Source of the DNA: Montifringilla adamsi
Lineage: Eukaryota; Chordata; Aves; Passeriformes; Passeridae
Assembly (NCBI GenBank): GCA_017590115.1
Contig: JAGGNK010011114.1
Span: forward strand, 2,657,733-2,721,732
Direction of reading: 5' to 3'
DNA: 64,000 nucleotides
A program made the translations under genes and the position numbers. Below are positions 39,535 to 49,635 of this stretch, piece after piece. The first letter of the stretch is position 1; each line of letters starts with the position of its first letter. Below the pieces are notes generated by a model. The model saw only the letters and a list, made by a program, of their open reading frames with translations. It did not search any database and was not told the origin of the DNA.

Positions 39535-39590
39535 TTTGAGATTATCTTGTTCAAACAAGATAATCTTATTTGAGATTATCTTGTTCAAAC
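39535..39590. repeat. Alternating palindrome / direct repeat cluster
   Basis: The 12-base arm 'gattatcttgtt' (39540-39551) is followed after two bases by its exact reverse complement (39554-39565). After eight more bases the original arm returns (39574-39585). The 22-base block starting 'tttgagattatcttgttcaa' is therefore a direct repeat (39535-39556 and 39569-39590) with an inverted copy between. It could form either of two hairpins sharing the middle arm. Confidence 0.93.
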
Positions 39591-40182
39591 AGCTGCTTTA
39601 ACTTTAAACACATAGGTTTGGGGCAGTATCTGTCATTTTGCTCAGAGTCCAAAACCAGTTCAGACTAAAGCTCTAAATATGTTCTGGAAATCTGAGATTG
39701 GACTCAGCTTAGAACAGGAGCTGATGAGACATTTGGTTTGGGCAAAGATTTTGTCTTTTGTAGCACCAAAAATCAATAGGACTGGAATAAATTCTCCTAT
39801 TTCTGCATAAACATAAAATAATTCCTTTTGGTTCTACCTTTCTCATATACTCATTGGTTGTCTTGACTAAAATTATTGCCTTGAGTTTGGTAAATTAAAT
39901 CATTTTAATCATTACTTTAAAAGACTGAATACTTCAATTTGGAGTTCACAGAACATCCTAATTCCTGCAGAATTTTTTCTGGCTGTAGAGAAAACATGGT
40001 CAGGTACACCTTGGACGATATTCTAGTAAAGCTCACATAAATTATTGCTGAAAAGCTTTGAAGGAAAGCAAATAATAAAAACAACTTTTAGGATGTGGAC
40101 TAAGGTAGGAATTAATATGTCTCCAATTAGTTAACAGATTTGTATCCAGAAATAATGAATTACATCTTGTTAAAGTGATTTT

Positions 40183-40211
40183 TTAAAAAAAATATATATG
40201 TATATATGTTG
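40183..40211. repeat. A-run plus (AT)n microsatellite-like tract
   Basis: A short poly-A is followed by alternating AT/TATG ('atatatatgtatatatg'). Simple sequence. Confidence 0.8.
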
Positions 40212-42173
40212 ATTTTGGAGAAGTTTTTATGTTTTAATACAACACTAATAAACAAAGTTTGCTGGTAAGGATACAGACAGTCAGAAGTTGTCAATGTGGT
40301 CTTGATTTCCTACTGCTGAGTTCAACATGGTGTGCTCAGGTGATGTGTTAAAGAAATCTGTGTGGTTTGATTTTTTTTTTTAATTAAAGTTTTATTCTAC
40401 TTAAATGCTTCCTTATTAAGATTCTTGTAAATGAAAACATTTAGGTGTCTACTAATCACCAATGGCAGCCAATATATTTCTCAATTAATCAAGAAAAGCC
40501 TGTTAAATGCAGTTTAAGGACCATTTTATGGGGATTCTCAGTGACACCTCTGCAAATGTACTTGAGTAAACTTTATTTGAGACCTTACCAGGGCTCTTGG
40601 GCAAAGAAAGCTTTACTCCTCCAACGAATAACAGCCTGCATTGAGGGCTGTGCAGCATTCAGGAGCAGTGAACCTGTAAACCCATTAAATTTACTGTGTT
40701 CTGCAGCACAGAATATCCTTGCCTTCAGTAGTTTCCTAACTGGTCATAGGGAAATGTAAAGAGGTCGAGTAGAGGGGCACTACTGCCAATCCCCATTCCT
40801 AAATATCTGTAGGGATGCTTAGGTCAAATACAATTTATTTTAGCTAATTCTTCTTTAATGCAGTCCTTAACCAAAATAATTATGTTGCTGAGCATAGCAG
40901 AGACTTAAATGAAGTCCATCTTTGACAAGGATGAAATTTCCCAGTTCTGTGGCCCAGAGGTATTCCCATAAGATGCTCTCTGTGCAGTCAGTGTGTATTC
41001 TTTTTTGGGGGCTAAAAAACCCCAGAAGTATTTTTAATGGTGTATTAGCTGTGACTTATGGAGGGAACCTGGGTTTCATTTGCCTAGGAGCTTTCATTTA
41101 CAGGTGCCTTTGGAAGGTTGATGGCTGGGGATAGAATCAAAAATAGAGGTGAAAAGGAGTTATTACTTGTCAGAGACCCTTATTTTCCCTGCTACTCTGC
41201 AGGGCTCTGTGAAATAGCCCAGATTACAGATCGATAATGGAGTGCTTGCACTCAGCTAAAACCAAAACCCCATAAACTTTAAAACACAGAATCAGTGCTG
41301 GGCTGGGAGCTTGCTGAGAGCTGAGCTTTACTGCTTGGCTCATCCAGCTGAGATCTGGGGAATATTTATCTTCTCAGTGGTGTCAGTAGAGGCTGAGCTG
41401 GCTGCTCTGGCAGTCCTGCCATTCTTCTGCAGAGACATCAGTTAAAACGCTCCAAAAGACTGCAAATGCACTGCCTTCCTACCAGCTGCTGAGGGATTGA
41501 GCAGTGCCTTCCAAGGGAATAATAGCACCTCAGAAAATGTGCTTCTCTACAATGCCTGCCTTTTGAACTCTGCAGAGGACACGTTTTCTTGTTGGTGAGA
41601 TTAGCAGTGTCTGGACAGCAGTGCAGATCTATTTTTTTTTTTTAATTCTGCTTTTACTCGAGTGGCTGTAAGTGTGGCAGAAGTTTCAGGTTCTCATACA
41701 CAGCTCTAGGGGTGGGTTCTGAGGAGAGCACATAGTGCCTGGTAGTTCTTCTGGAGATGATGTGTTAGTCTCCTACTTGTTCTCTCTTTGAGCTGTTGAG
41801 GAAATCTGCATCCATGAGGCAGCACAAGCCAGAAATTGGAATTCCCCAGCCCATTCTGTGCCCTTCTCAGCCTGGATGAGTGCTGGGTGGACAGAGTGGG
41901 GTGAAGGGGATGGAGTCCACCAACAGCTTCTGGTGCAGTTAATTAAGACTTGCAGGTGTCCCAGAGGCCCAAAATGCTACATCACACAGAAATCTCGCCT
42001 TGTACACCCCTTTCTGCAATATTTGTTCTTTTTTTATCACAGCTTTACATGCTGCTGTGGCTGCTGTATGTTCTCTGTATTTACTAACCTTGACAGAATA
42101 TTATTATTATATAAATAATACCTTTTCTTAGCCCTTTTTTTGTGCTCTCTTTTTCCTGTCTTTGTCCCTGCAG

Positions 42174-42218
42174 GTGTATTAACACAGAATTTGTACCTTG
42201 ATACTTTCTCGCTGCAAG
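42174..42218 (+). other. Strong acceptor-like site with short open segment
   Basis: A long pyrimidine tract, 'ttttcctgtctttgtccctg' then CAG, ends at 42173. A 45-base segment open in one frame (VLTQNLYLDTFSLQ) follows, then AAG|GTGTGT, a weak donor. It could be a terminal exon edge or, most likely, chance. Confidence 0.08.
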
Positions 42219-42447
42219 GTGTGTGTGAAAATCACACGAGATAGCTGATGATCTCTTTTGCATTGCTGAGAGGTGACAGCAGGACTTCAGGATCGCAGGG
42301 GAACAGGCAAGAGTCCACTGGAATATCTATAATGATCTCTTAAAAGCTGTGTGGAGCTTGAAAAGTCATGAGAGAAACACCTGAGGGGCAAACATGAATT
42401 TTCATGGGATCAGAGGGCAGCTGGGTTTGCAAGGGAGCTTGAGAAGG

Positions 42448-42803
42448 CTCTAATCCAAATTTCTGCTCAGAGCAGGGTCAGCCCAGGCTGCTCAGGGCCT
42501 GATCCAGCCAGGGTTTGAAATACATGGAGGCTGGGTTTGAAATACAGGAACTGCTCCACCGCCTCGCTGAGCTTATGGGGGAAAAGATTTTCTGTATTTC
42601 CAGTAAGAATTGCTGGTTTCAGCTTCTGCCATCACCCTGCTGTGCCCCCCTGGGCAGGGCCTGTCTCTGTTTTGCGGTGACCTCCCTGTGGGCAGTGAGG
42701 GAGCTCCTGGCTCCCCTCAAAGCCACCTCTCCATTGTCCAGCCTGGAGCAGCCCCAGCCCCTCAGCCTTTCCTCCTAGAACTTGTCCTTCAGCCCCCTGC
42801 CCA
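42448..42803 (-). mobile_element. Degraded CR1 LINE fragment, antisense
   Basis: Read on the + strand, this segment shows the antisense CR1 3' region in its usual order. First comes a 'ggctgctcagggcctgatcc' block, then 'aactgctccaccgcctcgct', and near the end 'cagcctggagcagccccagc' followed by a 'ctcagcctttcctcctag' block. These correspond to the conserved CR1 ORF2 tail on the minus strand. The middle (about 42580-42700) has diverged, and the copy is older than the one at 59 kb. A 22-bp stretch (42511-42532) is repeated in tandem at 42533-42550. The + strand frames at 42515-42778 and 42610-42858 are accidental readings of this repeat. Boundaries are approximate to about 20 bases. Confidence 0.85.
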
Positions 42804-43251
42804 TCCTTCTTCTTGCAGTATGACCTTTACCAAAGTCTGGTTGTGTCTTGGGCACTGAGGAGGTGGGGATGGGATGTTCCAGGTTCACCCTCACAAGTGC
42901 TGAGTGTGAGGGATTCCTTCACCACCTTCCTCTGCTTTGTTCCTTCTGCTCTTGGCCCTTTCCTTTCAAATTTCAATGCACCTTGACAAGAAGAGAGACC
43001 CTTGTCTTCATTCTTTGAAAGATTTTCACCTCTTCAAGGTTCATTTCCACTCACAAACTGTCTGGGAGTTGTTGTTCACTTTCACCAGATACTACCAAAA
43101 TCACAGAGTGTCTGGAGCACCACCGAGCATTTGCAGCACGTCTCCAAATAGAAGTTGGATAAAGCTGAAGAAGGAAGGAAAAAAATAACACTGAAAATTC
43201 AAAGCTCAATAAAATTCTGGACATAAGATTTGGGAAAATTCTTTTAAGGAA

Positions 43252-43301
43252 TTATTTTACTTTTAAAAATACAGAGAGACTTATTTTACTTTTAAAAATA
43301 C
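43252..43301. repeat. 29-bp period direct repeat
   Basis: The 21-base string 'ttattttacttttaaaaata' plus C occurs at 43252-43272 and again at 43281-43301, separated by 'agagagac'. It is an exact AT-rich direct repeat. Confidence 0.92.
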
Positions 43302-43435
43302 GTGTATTAGTTCTGCTCTGAAAAAGATTGCTAGAGAGAATTCCTATCAGAGAGTAACTGCTTCCAGCTTTGGTGTTTTTAAAAGTTGAAAGTTTATTTT
43401 TTGGGCAGAGGAATGGGCCACAAACATCATACCCA

Positions 43436-43474
43436 CTAATTTTTAGCCTAACCCACTGTTAGGCTAAAAATTAG
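43436..43474. repeat. Perfect 17-bp inverted repeat, 5-nt loop
   Basis: The left arm 'ctaatttttagcctaac' (43436-43452) and right arm 'gttaggctaaaaattag' (43458-43474) are exact reverse complements around the loop 'ccact'. No T-run or gene end adjoins it to suggest a terminator-like role, and no MITE ends were recognised. Confidence 0.93.
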
Positions 43475-44055
43475 GCAGCTGTGAACCCATAAAAATAGAT
43501 GGGTCTTCATCAGTCCTCTGAGCTATTTGGATTCATTCTGCTGTAGGTTCAAGCTTTAAGGGGATCTTTGCAGCGTGAGCACGAAGTGGGTGAGGTTTGT
43601 TTATGAAGGGATGAGGTGCTAATCCTTCCAAACTGATAACAGCCATGTATTTAGGGCCAGGTAATACCTGGGCATTACTTTTTTATGTACAGAGGATTTC
43701 TGCAAATGGAAGCAACTGGAAATAGTTATCATATTTCAGGTCTCCCAAGCGAGAGTTAAAGCTGCAGGTGATGTTTCAATAGCTCTGAATTAGAGAGTTC
43801 CACTTAATTCATTTCAGGTCGTGATGAACTCGTAGCCTTTGGTAGGAAGACTTGAGCCAGCCAGAAAAAGATTGAATTACTTGTCCCATGGGAGGCTTTT
43901 CTCTGTTGCTGGAGAATTCAGGCACTTGGGGGTCAATGTGGAACAGCTTGGACAGTGTCCTCTTGGCTGAGCCCCAAACCATCAAACCCTTCTCACTGGT
44001 TTTCTTTGCCAGCACTTGCTTCACCTTCACCAGTCCCAAGATAAGCAAAGTCAAA

Positions 44056-44092
44056 TAAAATAAAAAAAAATTAAAAAAAAAAAAAGAGACCA
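44056..44092. repeat. A-rich tract
   Basis: 'aaataaaataaaaaaaaatt' followed by 13 A. It gives the Phe-rich centre of the minus-strand frame at 43809-44255. Read on +, it could be a tail of an old retroposed sequence ending here, but nothing upstream is recognisable. Confidence 0.85.
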
Positions 44093-46810
44093 GATGGGAA
44101 AAGATGACCAGATGTTTTGGTGAGGTTGGGATGATCCATTGCAAAAGAATTCTGTTTTGTTGCCACAAGCACAAAGACTGTTCTTGTGCATTGAAATACA
44201 GAGTTTTCATTATCCCAGGCCTTTGTTCTTCCCTTTCAGACAGATATTTCTGCATCTCACTCTACTCGCCTCTGCATCATGGGTATAATGGAAAAGAAAT
44301 GGTTTTTTCACCTGCCTGTAGCAATCATTTCTGGAAAATACTTTCCTAAGGAGCAGCAAGCCTTGCTGCAGTGTTCCTCTGAAAGGATTTAGCCACCTCA
44401 GGGCTGCTCCCAGGTGATCTGAACTGCAATTCTTACAGAACTCCTGACCTCAACACTCTTGTTCACACATTCTCAGCAGGTGTTTCTGTAAATTATGGTT
44501 TCTTTCTAATCAAATAAACCCCCATAAATAAGCTGGAGAATCCATAACCCTTGGACAACAGTGGTTTTAACTCAGATAATGCAAGGCATGGCTGTGGTGT
44601 TTAGTGAGAATGGGAGTCTCAGACTATGAAAATATGTAGACATAAAGAAGCTCTTGGAAAAAAACCCAGTTTCTTTAGGTGTCACAACCTTCAATATCAC
44701 TGTTGTTAATAAATGAAAATTCAGCCTGACATAAAAAGAAATATGTGTCATTCATAAAGTCTTTTATTCTGAACTGTCAGGCCCTCAAAATACAAAGTTA
44801 AGAATGCACCAAATAATTCAAGAACAACAGGCAGGTTATGTTTGCTTCTAGACTGCCCAAATGTGCTTGAGGAGCAAACTTGACACAAACAAGGCTTCAG
44901 TTAATTCAAAATTAACGAATAAATAATTAAATAGACCAAGTAATTAAAGGTGAAGAGACTAATTTGTAAAATAAAATAAATTGGCTTCCCTGGGACTACT
45001 TTCTGATTCCACTGATCTGTTGAGGAACCTTTCCTGAATTGTAGTGGCTGTAGACATTTAAAAGCAATGTGAGGAAAAAAACAGGTTCTTGTAATAGGTG
45101 ACTGACTGAATTTGTGGCTTGACACTCTCAGCTCCACTGTGTTCTTCCCCACAGGTTAAAGAATCCGTGTGTGGTTTGTGTGCTTTTGTTTTTCTGAATG
45201 CTTGTGTAAATTCACCAAATTGGGATTTTGGTTGCATTTTCAATCCCACCTATAATGTTAAGCCTTTGATTCTTACTTTAACAAAAGCTTTGCCTATCTG
45301 TCATCAGAACCTTATTATTTCCACGAGGTTTTGACTACTTCCATAAATAATTGCATATTCTAATACCTGCCCTGCTGCCAGAGCAATGTGAAGGGCTCCA
45401 AGCTCAGATCTCCAGGACTTCACAGAGTCCTGGGTGTGTTCCAGCTCTCGGAGATTTACAGGTCTGGGAGCTTTAAAAGGTTCATGCTCACAGGAAAAAT
45501 GCTGTTCTCATCACTGAAACTTGCTGTGAATCTCCAGAAAATGTGTGAGTTGAGTGTGTTTTATTGATTTGCTTAAATATTGAGTGAGTGAGATTTCAGG
45601 TTTTTTTTAACCATCCCACACCAAAAGAAAGTGGAATAACTGAAAACCACCTTGTTCATATTTAAGATTAGTTTGAACAGGAGCCTAGTGGCTTCTTAAT
45701 GCATCCATCCATCTATAGGGCCAAAAAAAAAAATCCATTTTGTAGATCCAGGGTGCAGCAGATGTGCTCAGTCTTTTGCCTTCAAGGATTGTTCTCAGAA
45801 TTCTTGTAGTGGTTTTGTCTCAAATTGAACAGCTCAGTTTCTCCGTGAAATAATTAATTATCAGATTAAATACTCTATTAAGTTTGTTGTAGAGAGGTCT
45901 ACAAGCAGGGTGTCTGCAGAAATGTAAATGTTCAAGATGTTCATAATCCTTATGAGTGATATTAAAAAATTGGCATTATTTCCACAAACGGACATCTCTG
46001 TGCATCATCAAGGCAGTGAAAATTGCAAACAGAAAATTCAACTACAAGCAGATAAAATATATATCCCTTCTCTCAGTGTTTCATTTATTTAAAGTAACTA
46101 GAATTTTAAAAACTAAGTGAAATTTTGGGTTGGTGACAAGCTTGGCACAGTTAATTTTAAAATCTAATTTAAACAAAGAATTGGATGATTAAGACTCTTG
46201 GGCTACCTGTGTTTTGAAGGCAACTAAAACATCCTAATCTGTGTGATAAGGTAAAGTAGCAGACCTGTGTAGGAAAATGTTCTTTGTTCCATTCCGGAAT
46301 TACTTTTTAAAAAAGACCTTACTTTTTTATACTTGTCTAAAGAAGTTTTAGAAAAATTATATATTAGATGTTGAAATGGAATGAAGATTCCTTCATGCAG
46401 ACAGGGATGTTTGAGTTACACAGGTGCAACTCCCTTTCTTTCTTTTTTCTTTTTTTTTTCAATGGCAGAGTTTGGCCCCTTACACCCTTCCAAACAATCC
46501 AACAGCAGCATTTCCCTCCTGGTTTGGAAGGCTGAATAAAGTTATATATTTCCCACTTCTTGACTGTTTTGGCATTCCTCCCTGAAAGGGAGGAAAAGCC
46601 TTACAAAGTTTCCTTTGGCCCAAACCCCAAAACATCTGCTGCAGCTGGGGGAAGCCAGGTCTGGCTGTGGTGGTGCCCACAGTGGGGCTGGGGGTGGCCA
46701 GCAGCCCCCAGGGCCCTTCCTGGGGAGGGGAGATGAGGGGGGATGGCTGGGTGGCACTTTGAGGCTGCTAAAATTAGGAAGGCTTTGGGCACAGAAGCAA
46801 TAATGTGGAA

Positions 46811-46890
46811 TTATTGCATGGTTTGGGTTGGAAGGGACCCTAAAGTTCATCTGACCTGGACACTAGGAGCTGAGTCTACACCCCCCCTTG
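46811..46890 (-). mobile_element. Short CR1 LINE 3' terminus, antisense
   Basis: The + strand reads 'atggtttgggttggaaggga' followed by 'ccctaaagttcatctgacct'. This is the reverse complement of the very end of CR1 elements, where 'aggtcccttccaacccaaac' is normal. Only about 80 bases are recognisable. The distal part, which includes a run of seven C (46881-46887), has drifted. It is a dead, strongly 5'-truncated copy. Confidence 0.8.
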
Positions 46891-49360
46891 TGCCTTTGAA
46901 AGTTTTGTGAATTTGTTCTGATTTCAGTTCTTTTTTTTTTTTTTTTTCTGAAAAAGCAGCCTGTTGAGCAAGATAAAAGGCCACAAAGTATTTTTAAGGC
47001 TTATGGCAACCTGAGAGAGGCTTGGCTTTTCAAAAAATCAAATAATTGCATTGCCATGTTCAGGCTGCACTGAACAGCCAAACTTTGTGCTCATTCTCTT
47101 TCAAAACTCTGGTGGCCAAGCTCCAGCGGTCCCATCATCTGTCCATGTGCATGCTTGTGAAAAGCAATGTATTCTCTTTCAAACCCACAAGGAAGGGGAT
47201 TATTTTAACCAGCATTAGCTGATATTTGCTGAGGGTGTGCACACGGATGATGGGAGCTGACGTGGGGAAATTTGCTGAGCTGTGAATGAATGAAGCGGAG
47301 TTGAAAATCTGAGCCCCACACACAGGGCACAGTTTGCCAGCTGCTTTGGAGCTCATGGAATGCAATCCATGAAGACAGGAAGGCAGTTTGGAAGCACAAG
47401 ACTCTCTCAGGGCTAACACAGCTGACGCAGGAGGGGGGGATTTATGCCCTCTTGTTTTCCTTGTCCTATAAAAGTGAGGATGACAAATGCCAGTTTTTAT
47501 TTCACCTGGAGTGTCTGGAGGAAAAATGCTTTGAGGGCTGAATGCCTAATGACTATAAAGAGTAGGAATAAGCTACCAGAACCAGGTACTTTAAAAAACT
47601 AACCAGGCCTAACCAGGCTCCCTCCCTGTCCATTCCTGTGTAAAACCCCTGTCCAGGTAAGAGGGACACTTCTGATGTCTGGCATCTTGGCAGGAGCAGC
47701 ATTCAGGCTCATATCAGCAGGATGAGAATTTTAATTGACAATAAAGCCACTCAAGCTCATTAAGTTGGTCTTAATTTCTATCTTAAAGGTAGCTAGTTTC
47801 CATTAAAAGTCAGATATAAATATATGCACACAGTGTGACCTGCTGCATGCCTTGGTTTTTGCTCTCCATCAGAGCATCCTTGGGGCTAATCACCCTCCCA
47901 AGGGAGCAAACAAGGGGCTGAGAAAAAAAGATGGAATTCCCACTGCAGAGCTTTTAGCAGAGCCTTTGGTCTGGGGGAAGATTCTTTTCTTTCCTTCCAA
48001 AGAAAAAGACAAAGCTCTGATGCCCCAAAGCCCTTCAGCTTGGGCCAAGACACATGAACAGCTTCAATGAAAAGAAAATATTTTGGTGAACTTCAGGTCT
48101 CCTCCTTGCTCTCCTGTTCTCCTTCTGTTGTTATGGTGTTGTTTCCAAAATATCTTTACCTCTCTTCTGCAGCCTTAGGAAACTAATAAGAAAAAGTATC
48201 TGTTACTGCTCTGAGAGCAACTTGGGCTTTTCTTCCAAGTGTTTGTGGAGAAAACCTTTCTACGCAGCTGGCAGCTTATCCAAATTAAAGCAGAGGACAC
48301 TGAGGTGAGCAGTGAGACTGCCAGGTGATTCACTGAGAATACTCTGCTCCGTGGCCCAGGTTTTACTGGCAGCTTCTTTTTTACCTTTAACATCTTCAGT
48401 TTCTTGCAAAGAGACGGGATAGACATATTTTTCCAACTGGTGTTAAAAATTCTACTTTTACTGAAGGCCAGTAGTGATGTTTCTTCTTCTTTTGCACCAA
48501 AAGCAGTTCTTGAGTTGTGTATTCAAACATAAAAAACATAGATGGGATCTTTGGTACGTGCCATACACATGCACAACATGAAAAAAAAAATGTCCTTAAG
48601 TCTTCTGTTTAGTTCATGTGTGGTGCAGCTGCGAAATACGGTGGAAGAAAGTTTTTTATGCATTTTTTGGAGCATGCTGTGTAACAGAACCAGTCTTTGG
48701 ACATTCCCCTCATCCCCACCTCTCTTTCCCCTCACTATTCTCTGCCCTCAAGGATCATCTCTGGGCCAGAAAAGTGTGTGCTTGCAAAGCAGGAAAAAGA
48801 CACCCTTGAAAGGTAAAATAAGGATGCAGCTGAAGAACAGATTTGATAAGATTGCTAAAGCAATTATACATTGATTTTGTGGAAATTTTTAGAGGAAATA
48901 ATTTTGTGTATCATTACAGGTCAGAGTAAATTCAAGAAAGATTGTTATAAATTTCAGATTTGCATGTTCAAACTGATATTTTTTTATTCTTACTTTACCT
49001 TTTTATGATATAATCATGCTTCATATCTGATAAATAAGTACGAAGCCTATTCAGATGTATACCTACACAACCTTAATATTAATATGTGTATTTACTATTA
49101 GTTGTTGCTATTCTGAAGGCACTTGTTGCCAATACTGCTTTTAGAAAATTTAATGTTTGTTCACTCTCCCTCTACAAAGTAAAATCTGTGTGAAAGAAAC
49201 ACACTTTAATCACTGATTTTTGTGGTGTTCACACAGTTCTTTCCAACCCGGTCCATGCTGATAGTTTCAAACATTTCCCAGTACACTGCATTTTCAACCT
49301 GTTAAAATTCTAGTTTGTGCAGTTAGGTGTACAATTTTGTAATTTGATGTTTATCTCACT

Positions 49361-49411
49361 CTCCCCCCCCCAAAAAAAACCACCCCCAAACCAACAACCC
49401 CCCACCCACCC
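49361..49411. repeat. C-rich / A-rich tract
   Basis: A run of nine C is followed by eight A and then CACCCCC and CCACCCACCC blocks. It is strongly strand-asymmetric, with almost no G, and adjoins the AT island that follows. Confidence 0.95.
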
Positions 49412-49421
49412 GCATAATAGC

Positions 49422-49635
49422 TATTTATTTATTTATTTCAGAGAATATATATTATAGATGCATATTCATATTAAATAATAGTAAAACATGTGTTTATGTA
49501 TTTAAATATAAATATTGATATATTACATATATCTGTTACATGTATAATTATCAAATATACTATTTTTTAACTCTTAGTAAATGTAATATATGTATATTAA
49601 ATATTACTCATTATAGTTAAATTATTGATGTATTA
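49422..49635. repeat. AT-rich island with (ATTT)n and TATA runs
   Basis: It starts with four copies of ATTT (49422-49438) and continues about 200 bases with almost only A and T, in TATATA/ATTAAATA patterns. I see no gene or recognised repeat family. Confidence 0.85.

Larger units (their letters stand above)
39591..49360. other. No gene seen; two CR1 remnants in noncoding DNA
   Basis: Between the inverted-repeat cluster and the C/A-rich tract I see unique sequence and the antisense CR1 pieces at 42.5 and 46.8 kb. The longest frame (43809-44255 on -, 148 codons) runs through an A-rich tract and is unrecognised. GC-richer frames at 46542-46850 are low-complexity Pro/Gly readings. Confidence 0.7.

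Noticed and set aside
48268..48304. 37-nt exon-like segment reading WQLIQIKAEDTE
   Set aside because: The splice-like flanks are only moderate and two frames are open. It is one of many such chance pairs expected in this window.
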